Shown here in pieces: positions 36,346 through 48,487 of a stretch of DNA of 64,000 nt. The stretch lies in NCBI GenBank assembly GCA_023079485.1, contig CM041084.1, forward strand, positions 119,954,467 to 120,018,466, read 5' to 3'. How positions within the stretch are numbered: position 1 is the stretch's first letter; each line of letters begins with the position of its first letter. A model generated the notes under the pieces. It did no database searches and was not told the origin of the DNA. It worked only from the letters and a program-made list of their open reading frames with translations. Position numbers and translations under genes: made by a program. The DNA is from Archilochus colubris. Taxonomy: Eukaryota; Chordata; Aves; Apodiformes; Trochilidae.

Positions 36346-36687
36346 CATGGTTCTCTGAGTTTTAAGCTGCTGCCTCAACTGTGTTGTGCATACTGTGCTC
36401 ACACTTCAACCCCTCGTCTTGCATAGCAGCCCTGTAGTAACTTTTTTCCTGAGCACTGCACATTATAGATGCAGTTCTTCATCCTGCCTCTTCATCAGAG
36501 ATACTCCTTAATAAATTTAGGTCATGAAACTGTTAAAATTAAGCAAACCTGGTATTAACCATCAGTATCTAGTAAATGCTATTTAATGTTGCTGGAACAT
36601 GGTGTGGACACCATGTTGTCCATGGTCATGGACTCTGCAATTGGAAATGTTCTTAACTAATTATTATACATAAATATAATTATAATA
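36346..36687. other. Short unique spacer with small palindrome
   Basis: At 36597-36616, ACATGGTGT and its exact reverse complement are separated by two bases. Nothing else is seen. Confidence 0.4.
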
Positions 36688-36840
36688 GAATCATAGACTC
36701 ATAGAATTGGCTGGGTTGGAAGGGACCTCAGAGATCATCAAGTCCAGCCCTTGAACCACCGTTGCAGTTGCTAGACTATGGCACTGAGTGCCACATCCAG
36801 TCTCTTTTTAAATATCTCCAGGGACAGAGAATCCACTACT
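36688..36840 (-). mobile_element. CR1 LINE 3' fragment, minus strand
   Basis: Starts with reverse-complement tail units 'atagaatcatagactcatag' and continues 'gttggaagggacctcagaga', 'tcaagtccagccc', 'ctccagggacagagaatcc'. Truncated after about 150 bases. Confidence 0.92.
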
Positions 36841-38739
36841 TTAATTAATTTAGTTGATTATATGAATTGCAATGTAATTAAAACATAATTAGAACTAATT
36901 ATATTGCAGAATGATTTCTGAGAAAATACATTCCTAGTCAGATCCTTCTATTCAGCCCTCACTATACTTGCAGGTTTCTCATCAGTGGATGCTGGAATCA
37001 TCCAATATTTGTTGTTAAAGATACTTAGATTCCATTACTGACTTCATGGAGGCAGTGATTAATTCTCAATATCAGAAGAGGAGACCTAAGCAAGCGTGGC
37101 AACTTTATATTTGGCAGGCTAACCACATTTCTTTAGAAAACAAATGCTTTTCAAATCCCACTAGGTGTCACAGATAATATTTATTTTGATTACAAAAGAT
37201 AACAGATCTCAGAAAGATTTATTAAAAAGATATGCTGTTTGTTTTAACTCTAGAAATTAGTACTGCATGCTGCTCTTTAAACTGCATAAGAAGGGAAACT
37301 AGACATAATATAAAAATGCACATTTATATTCAGGTAAGGCTTTTTGACGCAATTTTCAAGTTTATGGAAGCAGATTTTTTTACATTAAGTTAGCTAACTG
37401 TGCTACAGTGTTTATAAGTAGAAAGTACAGAGTTTAATTTTGATCAAAGAGTTATCAAAGAGAAGAAAAAAATAAACCTACTCTGACTTATCTTTCTTAT
37501 TAGAATCTATCCCTAGGCTGCCTAAACTTATATGGTGGCTGACCCAAGGAACAATTGTGAATTCTCTTTTTGTAGCTATATGCTTGTTTAACTTAGAAGC
37601 TTGTTCTAATGTTAGGAAATTTAACCACATTTTGAAAGGTAAACCTACTAAAGCAAATCAAGAAACAGTGTTCTTAAACAGCTCACCACTTCATAATCTA
37701 CTTGGCAGGGACATCAGTCAAAGATATCAGAGTCTGAAAAGCATTGGGCCAGTTTAAACAAAGCAATGATTTGGCAGATTTTCTAACTGGTATTGTGCCA
37801 GATTTCTGTCCCATGTAAAGTAATTTGGTGTCATTTTGCTTTTCTACCTGTAACACACCATACATGTGGAAGAAAGGGAGAATTTATAGTGTTTGCCAAC
37901 CATAGAGTTTCAGGTGTCTTGCTTGGATGTGGATGCCATATCCATTGTGATGAGTCAGGTAAATACACTGATTTTCAGTAAATGGCTGGGTCTGAAAACA
38001 AATGGTACACAACCAGTAATTTTATACATGGTGTATTTAGCAGTTGTTAGCAATCCTGCCATTTACATGTGCTGAATTGAAAAGGCAGACTCATTCTCAG
38101 CAATGGTTATGATTGGACTAGTAAGAACATGAGCCAGGAAATGCTGGTGAGACATCTTTGAATGATATATCCATGGGGAAAGTGTGAAATGGATTTTGAA
38201 CTTTATCAGACACCAGACAAACCCCGTTGTTAGTCAGAATTGCTCTCTACTAGACAGCCTTGTTGTAGGTCAGTAAAACATTCAGTCTGCCACAAGACAC
38301 AAAGCCACTGGAAAACAAACATGAGCTCTGATGATCATGGAATGGCTTTAATTTTGTGTAATTAACTTCAAATCAGAAACATGTGGACTTTCCTTCTGTA
38401 AACTCTTGCAGAATGATGGGATGCTTAAGGGATAATAGCATTGCAAGAAGTTGGTCATGTTGGAGCTGCTAATTTGCTTTCTAAGACATACTTAATTTTT
38501 TCTCTCTTGATTTTTTAGAAAATGTTTTTAAAGCAGATAGTGATTGTAAGTAAACTGAAGAGAAATACTAAATAAACACACATTCTTGCCATAGGTTTCT
38601 CCTAATTGTTCCTTCTATGAATCTGCTATTCTCACATCTCATTTTGCTGTTTGTCTCATTTTTCTTCTAAAGAGGACAGAAAAATTGAAGTTCTGGTGGG
38701 TATAGTTACAAATACAGTGGTTTTGTAAGTATAAGCTGC
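36841..38739. other. Unique AT-rich DNA
   Basis: No recognised repeat, RNA or exon. Confidence 0.5.
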
Positions 38740-38793
38740 TGATTAAAAGATCTTTAAGGACCCTCCCAACCATAATCAATCTATGATTCTATA
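38740..38793 (+). mobile_element. CR1 LINE 3' terminal scrap
   Basis: 'aaaagatctttaaggaccctcccaacc' in pieces followed by tail 'tctatgattctata'. Only about 50 terminal bases remain. Confidence 0.75.
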
Positions 38794-40825
38794 TTATCCT
38801 CCCTCCTTCCACTGCTCTGTAAGAAGTAGAGGTTTTCTGTGTGAGGCACAGTGAAGAACACTGTACCCCAGTGCCACCAGCTTACCCTTCTTTTCCTTTG
38901 AATTTTCTCCCTCTGTGGCTGTTGTCCCTCATATCTAGGAGATTATCTGGCAATTATCTTCACATTACCTGAAAATTTATTTTTGAATACCAATAATTGT
39001 AGTCACTGGTACTGCAGGAGTGTCAGTGGTCTTAGGTAAATGCTACACAGATGAAGACACAGGGTTTTTTCAGTCATGTCTGTTTCAATACATTGGAGCA
39101 TCATATGTTGTTTCCATTTCTTCTCTTCTCAGCTCAGTCCTGTGACTTTCCAGGGCTCTGCTTCCCATATGATTTGGGTCTTTTGTTTTGCAAATCTTCC
39201 TTTTATATGTGACCTCAGAGCAGTGATTTATTCTAGGTGCCAATGCTTTCCGCTGGACAGCTTTTTCCCAGGATTTTCCTTTTATTTGTTTACCTGTTTC
39301 ATTTGCAAAGAACACTTTATGGTGTGACATGATAATATGCACTGTTGCTGGTTCCCTGACAGCTCCAGTTTTCGTGTTAAATACAGTTGCCTGAGGTTCA
39401 AATACTTGATGCTACATAAGTTTGATTTACAATCTAAGTAGGCAAACCAGACCAATCTTTTATTCATGCTTACCAGAATGACTTACTGAATCAAATATCC
39501 TGCCTGGTCCCATGCCTTACTTCTGACTATTGTTGATGGAAGGGCCATAAAACCAACTTACAGAAATATACTCACCTGTTATAACCTTCCAGCTGCCAAA
39601 AATCTTGATCATATGGACTGATTGAGATAGATATGCTGTAATTTTTTTTTTAACCAGTGTTGTGGGTATTTTCTTCATAATCTTGTATAATAAATTTTTT
39701 GATCTTAAAATTCAGCATTCACAATCTTTCACAAACCAGGTCTATTTTTACCAAAACTCTACTGGAAATACTCCTCCTTTCCTTTTTAAAATAATAAAAA
39801 AACCCCAAAACATCAAAACCACAGCAAAAACTGTTTGTAGATACAGCGTAATGTTTCTAAAAAGGATCAAAATATCTTGGTAAACTTATTTTAAAGCTGA
39901 TATTAGAAGTATTTTTATAGATTTTATGTAACTGTTAATGATATTACCTTTCATAAGCTATGATATGAATAGTGGTAATTATTGTTGGTTTTTTGTTTAA
40001 TACAAAATAATTCCATACACCATGAAAGATATCAGGAATTTTGTTTTCCATCTTTTATGAGTATTTGCCTCTTGGCAGGAGTCTTGCATGACAGGCACTT
40101 TCCATTTTAGAGCATGTATTTTTGGATGGGAATATCCGGTACTATTATTTTATATAGAAATAACATCTTTCCAGTTACTAGAGAGGTATAAAATCAAGGT
40201 TGGTGCATTAAAGAGATTAATATGGGTATAACTCATTTTTTAGTTTGTTAAACTTTGCAGTGAGTTGTACATTTGTCTGTTTTATGAGTGTTCTCAGGAC
40301 TTGCCATTCCTCTGTGAGAACTGCAGGGATGGCATTTATCCAACACCTGAGCTGGGAACTCAAAGCGTAAGGCTCCTGTTTAGAGGAAAGAGCACTTTAA
40401 AGAGCTGCCTTTAAATAATTTAAATGGAAACAGAAACCACAGGGTAAATAGGTGAATAGAAATAATTCAGTACAAATATCGTGTGGAAGAAGTTAAAAAC
40501 TTGTAAAGATTTAACTTGTAAGGAATTTTTCAAAAAGAGCTATAATAAGTATTTTAGCATTATTTCATCTCCACTAACATTCTTTGCTACCTGCTGTTTA
40601 GAGCTGGACCAGCCTTTTCTTCTCTGTTGTTACAGTGTGTAGACTTTGGGTGTCTGACAGAGAGACCCAAGTTTTGCTGAATATCTGTAATGATAAGTGA
40701 TTAACAGGACATCTATGTAGAAGGAGAAAGGGTCTTGAGAGGAGAGCGATAATTCCTTCCACTAAAAGAAAATTTAGGAGACTGTCTACAAATTAAAGGA
40801 CTGTCTTACATAGCAAGTGGTAAAG
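38794..40825. other. Unique AT-rich DNA
   Basis: No recognised repeat or gene. Confidence 0.5.
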
Positions 40826-41098
40826 TTATGAGATAAACAAAAAATGACTAAAAAAGACAGTCTGGGCCAGTGTCTGCTTTCCTTTGTCTTCAGCAATCAC
40901 ACGAGAGATGACAGGATTTCCCTGGTCTAATTGTGAGTAGAATTTGGCCCTCAAATGATACAAACATCTGTAACAATAATGTTTATTTACATAGCCGCCA
41001 ACTTCAGGCTCTCCAAGGCGCTCAAGGCAACGCTCACGAAAGCAAATCACAATAACAAATAAAATAGATAAAAAATTAATTAAAGCATCATAGGACAC
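40826..41098 (-). other. Unassigned protein-like open frame with local CpG cluster
   Basis: A 90-residue minus-strand frame includes a cysteine-containing core (RERCLERLGEPEV, then HYCYRCLYHLRAKF). The part at about 40997-41038 keeps four CpGs in a short span, unlike the surrounding CpG-poor DNA. I cannot place it in any family. Possible readings are an exon, an old retrocopy or ancient repeat, or a conserved noncoding element. Splice-site matches at its ends are weak. Confidence 0.2.
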
Positions 41099-43049
41099 AG
41101 AAAATATCTTGGCTGAAAATTATTTTAAAAAAAAACAGCTTCAATTATGTTGAACTAGACAATGAAGACCAAGTCTTTTAGTATACAGCTGTGTTTAAAA
41201 GTCTGCAATGGGTGTGTAGGGAAAAATACAAAACCCAAGCAAGATATTGGAGTCTGAATTACCCCAGAGATTAAGGGGCAAGAGGGGAGAAGAAAAATAA
41301 TTTCAGAGTCATGGACAGGACATTCTAATTATCTTAATTTTTTTTTTTTTTTTTCTCTAATTAAGATGTTTAGACAAACATTTGGCATGCTAGCTGCATT
41401 CAAAGTTTAAATAGAGTACTTAAAATGGAAATAGCTCTCTGCAGCTGGCTGTCAGAATTGGAACAATAATCTGTTTCTCTTCATTTAAAAAATCCTATTT
41501 TTAATTAATGCAGATACATTACAAAACAGAAGGGCTCTGCTTCTAGCTGCATCCATCAACCTGCATGTGCAAGGGACCAGTATGTTTGTGTGATCACCTG
41601 TGTTCTGTCTCAGTGGGCTATTGCAAAATAAGTCTGGGAAAGATGTGAGTCATGGTCAGAGATTGTTTTCTCAGTCAAAACTCTAAAAGCCTTGACAGTT
41701 TGGTATCACAAGGCCTAATTGCACTGCAGTGTCTCATAGGTAATGAGTAAGGAGCAGTAAGGCTGTGTTGTTGCTGTGTCTTGTACAGATCCCTCACCAG
41801 TGTATGCATAGTCATTTAGTTCCTTCTACCATCTAGATGAGACTATCAATAATTTCTTAAATAGATAGAAAGCTGAAGGATTACCATAGCTACACACTTC
41901 AGCATCCTATCAAAGGTTCACACACAGTGTTTACTGTGGGCTTTAGTAGGTCACAGAAGTCAAATCATAAGATTGGTATATTTTGATTCAAATGAAAATA
42001 TAGACTTTGTTTGATGTCTATATGTCTGTGGATCAAAGTTACCTTTCCTTCTATTAAAAAAGTTATAAGAATGAAAGGCACAAAACAGCATCTGTAAAAA
42101 ACAAAATAAATTGAACTGTCTAAACCATTTCTAAAGTATGTGATAGAGACAAAACACACAGTGGTATTTTCTGCCTTAGAGTCTGTCTTGGCATGATGTT
42201 TTAAAATCAGTTGTGGCTTTGCCACATGTAGGTAATGCAGTCATACCATACACTTGCCAATAAAAACTTTCCTAATACTATGCACCATCATGCATTCACT
42301 TCAGATCTATGTGGGAAGGGTAAATCCTTTTCTAAAAAACCATGTCTTCAATAGTTAGTTATAGCAGAATATGTGGACACAGCTATGTGTATTATAGCCC
42401 AGCTGATAACAATGTCTGTTATTAAGGTTGCCTGACACTTTCTCATAAATAGCTGGACCTTGTTCTATAATGACTTTGCCAAAGTTTGACCATTTGAACT
42501 GAAATTTTCCATGCTACGTTTGTGCCTCAGCTTTTAATATTTACTTATTTATTGTTTTTTCTTTTAATTTCTGCCAAAATTGGCCAGTAATTTCCAAGAA
42601 TTATATTGAGAAAAATGCTTTCAGCTTTTACAATTATTTTGGTCACCTTCTCTTAGAAAAGCTTTAGCATATTTCACTCTGGAAGAGCGATTCAAGACTT
42701 GGAAGAATTATGGCTCTTGTGTCAAGAATGGTTTTAAATTTACTTATGAAAATCCACCCACCATCAATCTATTTACTATTGCAAATGTATAACTTACACA
42801 TTCTCAGCAGATAGCTATTAAGGTTCAGAAGCTAAGTTTTTTTCCTCAGAGGACACGTCTGTTTCCTTCACACCAGCTGACCAGTCTTTGAGTGGGCTGC
42901 AAAGAGAAGAAATTACAGATTCAGATTGAGGTCTCACTCAATTTTTCCCTTACTATGATCCATTTTTTCTGTCTGGTCTCAGTTCTACACCCAGTCTGGG
43001 TCTCCTACTCCTTCATTTAGATGAGTGTTTCCCCCATACAGGCCCCTCT
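41099..43049. other. Unique AT-rich DNA
   Basis: A T run of about 17 at 41338-41354 is bracketed by ATCTTAATT (41331-41339) and AATTAAGAT (41359-41367), giving a small hairpin. Nothing else is recognised. Confidence 0.5.
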
Positions 43050-43345
43050 TTCATAGAATTACAGAACCATTTTGGATGTAAAAGACCTTTTAAGATCAAG
43101 TCCAACTATTAACCTGTAACTGCAAAGTCCACCACAAACCATGTCCCTAAGCATTACTTCTACATGCCTTTTAAATACCTCCAGTTCTCTCAGCTACTCC
43201 TTTTAAGGTTTATGCTGTTGACCCTTCACCAGCTTCATTGCCCTTTGGACAAGTTTCAGCACCTGGATGTCCATCTTCCTTTTCTTCATCTTTTTACCTT
43301 GATTTCAATGTCACCATAGTTTAACTTCTGCACTCTCTGGACAGT
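43050..43345 (-). mobile_element. CR1 LINE 3' fragment, minus strand, old
   Basis: 'catagaattacagaaccattttgg', 'tttaagatcaagtccaacta' and later 'gcttcattgccctttggaca', 'agcacctggatgtcc' match the reverse complement of a CR1 3' half with an internal deletion. Heavily diverged; the right limit is uncertain. Confidence 0.8.
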
Positions 43346-45016
43346 ATTCTCATTCACTGTGGAACTGATTAATCCCAGAACAAGTACATCTTGTAAGCTG
43401 ATTTTCTTTTTTTCTCTCAGGTTTCATACAAGTGATACCAGGATCACGAGGGACACCAAACTGGATAACTTAGGATACTGTGTTGTACATATTGTATCCA
43501 AGGCAGTAAATATGTATAGATATTTAAAAAGTGTTCTTCCTATTATAAGTGAACACTTAACTAAAATATGAGAAGAAAGATAAAATATTAATAGTTATTT
43601 CAGCCTGTCTTCCATTTAACAGTATTTTCTGTACAGCATACTTCTCATCTTAAATTAGACTTTAAATTTCAGGTTTACAAACTCAGGGTCACTGTACCAT
43701 TTCCCCACTTCTGTGGGAAAATAAGGAAAAACATTTCAGGACTACAAGAAACAACCATTACAATACAGTGACTCATGATTTATAATAAACAGGATTTAGC
43801 ACCTAAATATTCTAGGAATATTTTCTGACCTGACACCAAATACATGGTGGAAAAATATTTTATTAATCAATTCATTAGTCTGAAGCACCTGGTTGGCTTA
43901 TTCTTTTACTGTGGAGCTAGATGGCACCATTAGAGCTAATTTCTGAGAGATTTGAGGGACAGATAATCAATTACTATCAAGATAATTTTCCATTACACAG
44001 ATATTCTATTAGAAACACATGGCTGGAAGAAGGACAAGATTGTCTTTAAAGTAGGATTTCAGATACTCTACTTTGAGAGGATCCTGGGTCACCCAAGAGA
44101 TTAGTAGATAAAGAAGCTGATGCATGCATCATTTCAGCTTGAACAAAGAATAAAGAAGTGAGCAACATCATTAAGTGAGGAAGTAGGTGAATATATATGG
44201 CTGTCCTTGATGTCAGTGCCTTGTACTGACCATAAGGTTCTGTAACTGGGTACAAGATCCTGGCAGTACCAAGACCAGCCATTAGTGTGTTGAGAGAAGG
44301 AATAGGCCCTAGCTTTGGCAAAGGAAGGAACATAAAACTAACTAGGAGGGCTGTAACCTTTTTGAATGCCACTGTGAAAGGCAGATTTCATGTCTTATTT
44401 TGTCCTCATAATAATGTTTTATTAACTCTGGCCAACAGTGGCCACTGTAGATTTCATGCATTGTGGGGAAATAACTGTATAGGGTACACAGAGAAGGAGA
44501 CTGGGTTCATAATGGTGCAGACAACTCCTTAAGTATATGAGTACTAAGCTGTATAAAATGATGTGAAAAGCTGCCTCTGCAGTTATTGATGGTGGAACGA
44601 AGCCAATTTATACTGCTTTTTCTGGGCATACTATTGGCATTGTGGCATGAGCAAATTGAAATAATTTTCCTATTGCTAAGCCTTTTTTCTCCCCCTGGCA
44701 ATTTTGGTCAAAAAAGAGGTACCTGAAATGTCATTGTGCATTACTCAGACAAAACTTGCAATTTGAAGTCTAAACCAGTGACTCTTCTTGATATTTGGAA
44801 CATTTTCTTCACTTGTTTATGCTCATTATTCCTCTCACATAGCTTGACCTACAGGCTCCAAATGTGTTTGATTGAAGTGTCTTGTAGCAGCTGCTTGTTG
44901 AAATAGCAGGGACTGGCAACAGTTAAGGGGCCAGAACTGCCTAACACCAGCTTATCATAATGGAAGATACTAACATATCTGGAAAGTAACTTTACAGTTT
45001 ATTTCTGATTGCTCCC
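43346..45016. other. Unique AT-rich DNA
   Basis: Nothing recognised. A 108-residue minus-strand frame at 44046-44372 has no recognisable features. Confidence 0.45.
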
Positions 45017-45627
45017 TGTCATAGTTTTAGCCAATAACTGGGTGATAGATGCTCTGTTATCATCCTAGAGGAAGATAAAGAGGAGAGATAAGGGAGAGAG
45101 ACTTTAGGGATAGGTTTAATGAAGTAGTAATAATAATAATAATGATGCTAACTACAGATATATACAGATGTAAATATTAAGCCTGTGCTCCACAATTGGT
45201 AATTAGTTCCTGACCAGAAAAGTCCCAAACTGGAGTCAGCAGCAGCTGGGGGTGCCCAAGTCCAAGTTCAGGTCCCAGTAACAGTCCACAAAACCCATGA
45301 AGCAGCTGAGCTGGTCCTACTCAATTGGACCAGTCTCAGTTAAAAATGTTCCTCTCTAGTGAGAAACCAGGATGCAGGAGCAGCACAGGGAGCATTGTAA
45401 AAAACCAAGACCCCAATCCAGTCAGAGAAGCCAGAGGAGGGCTTGCTTAGGAGCCATTGTATACTGAGGACCATAGGAAGAAATGACTGTTTGTTCCATT
45501 TGGGTCACCCAACCCACTCTCTCCTCCCCATAGGCACAGCAGCTCTAGCCCCTGAGTGCTAGACTGGCATCAAGGGTTCATCATTCTGGCAAATAAATTA
45601 GAGAAAGAGCAAAACTGTCCTGTTACA
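45017..45627 (-). mobile_element. LTR of a class II-like endogenous retrovirus, solo
   Basis: A 611-bp segment with TG...CA limits on either strand and long shared stretches with 53589-54208: 'ggtttaatgaagtagtaa', 'cccaagtccaag/gg', 'acagtccacaa', 'tatactgag.accat.gga', 'tgggtcacc'. Orientation is inferred as minus because that strand places a TATA-like box (near 45457-45464) upstream of an ATTAAA signal (45115-45120), itself about 100 bases before the LTR end. No matching target duplication is visible, so the ends are approximate. No internal retroviral sequence adjoins it. A short TAA repeat (about 45127-45143) lies inside. Confidence 0.65.
45127..45143 (+). repeat. (TAA)n microsatellite
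   Basis: Five to six TAA units inside the LTR, absent from the related LTR at 53.6 kb, so it expanded after the two diverged. Confidence 0.8.
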
Positions 45628-48150
45628 TTCTGTGGCTTATTCAGTGCTTGACATTCACTCCATCTTCAAACCACAACAAAGACTTAAACCACCAAGGAAA
45701 CAGCATTGTTTTGGAGAGAACTTGTCCTTTGTTTATTGCATCTTTTTTCATCAGGATATGAATATTCCTTTTAAGAGGGTCACACAGAGAGCATCACGAA
45801 TTCAAGGTGTTCAGTATCAGCCACTTAGTCCCAGATACTGATGTGAGCATTGCACAACTCTCCAAACTGCTGTGTCTTTTGAAGAACTGTCACTTCTAAG
45901 GATAAAAACAAAGACAACAACTTTTCAGGCAGCTCTGTTCTGAAGAATCCACTTCTAATATAAGAGTCGTCTGGAAAACTCACTGCTCCCAGACTGCACA
46001 GAACAATACATGATTATGCTCCCAGGAGTAACACAGTGGTAGACAAAAGATGGAGAGAATAAGGAATGTAAAGATGAAATACCTGAGCTGACGTGGGGTT
46101 GGAGAATGGAAACTGGATGACTTTCTCCAGAGAGAAAAAAATTCTAATAACTCCCATCTTGTATAATCTAGCCTGATTCCACAAAAATGCTCAGTATTCT
46201 CCTGGGGCTGGACTGCTCCAGACTTTGGCTTTTAGAAGAACGTTTTTGATATTTGTGGATTATTACATAAAACTCCCACTTATTACAGAGATCCATAGAA
46301 ATGGCCTTTGACCACAACATAGCCTAGTAATCGCATACATGGAAATATGCATATTGATATATACATATCTACACATTAAAGCAAAAACTCTAGTTCTCTA
46401 TGAACTTAATCATCAAAAGGAACAGACTGAAATTTAAGCATAATGCCAAGTTATCTCCTTTCAAGTTTGCAACCTACTGTAAAAATGGAAAAAACTCCAA
46501 CTTTTTCTGATGTTTTCAGAACATAACAGCTGATTAGCAAATTAAGGTAGTTGTTGGTTTATTAACTCAGTTCCAGTAAAAACATTAAATGAATCCACCA
46601 ATAATCAAATCAAAAGTTGATCAGATTAATAAGTCTTAAAATACTAAACTTGAGACACCATAACATTGTTTATAAGATCTTGCTCAAGAGCAAGAGAAGA
46701 AAATCTGTTGTCTTTTAGAAGGAAATTAATTTCCTATGGAACAATATTTATTGCTGTTGTAGTATATATTATTTATTAGTTTTGGTTATGCCCCTAAATA
46801 CTAACTCCTCAGTTACAGCCTTTGTAATACACTAAACTGGCCTAATTTCCTTTGCAGAATAGAGTTTTGACCAAAAGGAAACATGACATTTGCACAGCTG
46901 ATATATTATTTAATGTTCAGCTACTTAAAGCACCCTTTCATTCAAGGTCTTCAAGGTGACATACAGTAAGAATTGTACCTGAACAGTGTTAAAAGGAATG
47001 AAGATGGAAGAAAAAAAGGCAGGAAATTTCACCCAATTAATATAAGAAAAGACATCTTTTCTATAGCAACCATTCAGCTTAAAAGGCTTCTATACTAGTC
47101 CAGTGTAAAACCACACATTGCTGATTGCCCTCTGAATAGTCAATTGGTTAGTCTAATAGCTGCTGTTTTTCTCAAGGAAGATGCTTCATCCGCAATTCAA
47201 TAAATTAATCTACTTTTTTTGACCTCTTCCTACCTTCCTAGAAATCCACACAGTAAACAGAAAATCCTTAGCTTTAGCAACAAGTTCTAATCTTTGTCAA
47301 ATCAGGATTTACTGTTAGTCAAACCTGAGAAATCCATCTCAAGCTGAAGATTCCTAAAACAGCAATGTTACAGTTAACAAACAGAATGACTACCAGACAA
47401 TGATAAAAATCAGTGAAAACCCAGCATGGAAATATACAGACTTTTGACACCTGTTAGTCTCAGCATTTGTTGGTCAGGGGGACAGGTGTTATCATTGCTC
47501 CAAAACTCATAAACTACCAAGATACACACAGCAGTAAACTGCCCAGATACTTACAGGCAGGTCAGTTCAGGAGAAGGAAAATTATATGCTTGGAAGCTTC
47601 TTTTTTGAAGCTAAAGCGAAAAAAAAAAAAAAAAAAAAGGAGAAAAAAAAAAAAGAAAAGATTTTATAGTTGAGCCATAAATTTCTGTAGCTGTTGTAAT
47701 CTTATTATGGTGACTATGATGATTTGTTGAAACATAAATGTCAGCTGTAATATTCAGTCCAGTAGTAAGTTGGACTCAGCATCAGGTTGGCCTACTAGAA
47801 AATAACCATTGCTCTAGGCAATCACAAACAGTTAATCTAAACCCCAAACGTATTTGAAATATAGTAATATAGCCACAAAACCCACAATGTACATATCTGG
47901 CCATGAATTTTTTGTTTGTTACTGTGGAAAAAATGGAAATAGCTAATTTTATTTGATCTATTGATTTTCAGATCAGGACAGTTACAATATCTGGCAATTT
48001 GATGTTGACCTGGTGACATCAGTAATTGCTGCTGAACAGCCAAAATATAATTACAAAGTAGCTGCTCAGTAGCCAAGTTGAATGACTTTTTCAGGGTTGT
48101 TCCTATGGTGAGTTTATGCATCTCAAACTACAAAACGCATTATGCTTGCA
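45628..48150. other. Unique AT-rich DNA, poly-A tract
   Basis: A-rich tract at about 47619-47661. No gene or repeat family recognised otherwise. Confidence 0.5.
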
Positions 48151-48487
48151 AATCATAGAATCATAGAATCCTAGGGGTTGGAAGGGACCTCGAAAGATCA
48201 TCTAGTCCAACCCCCCCTGCCAGAGCAGGGCCACCTAGAGTACATCGCGCAGGAACGTGTCCAGCGGGTTTTGAATGTCTCCAGTGAAGGAGACTCCACA
48301 ACCTCCCTGGGCAGCCTGTTCCAGGGCTCTGTCACTCTTACAGTAAAAAAATTTTTTCGAATATTCAACTTGAACCTCCTATGCTCCATTACACCCATTA
48401 CCCCTTGTCCTATCACTGGTAATCACTGAGAAAAGCCTAACTCCATCTCCCTGATACTCGCTCCTTACATATTTGAAAACATTGATT
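48151..48487 (-). mobile_element. CR1 LINE 3' fragment, minus strand
   Basis: Nearly collinear with 26544-26881: same tail 'aatcatagaatcatagaatc', same 'ttggaagggacctcgaaag', same run to 'catatttgaaaacattga', with few differences. 5' truncated at 48487. Same subfamily as the 26.5-kb copy. Confidence 0.96.

Noticed and set aside
37140..37170. 'ttttcaaatcccac' considered as a tRNA T-arm/B-box
   Set aside because: No paired T-stem, no A-box and no cloverleaf around it.
44046..44372. 108-codon minus-strand frame with hydrophobic runs, considered as an envelope remnant
   Set aside because: No signal peptide, cysteine pattern or other envelope landmark, and no LTR context immediately around it.
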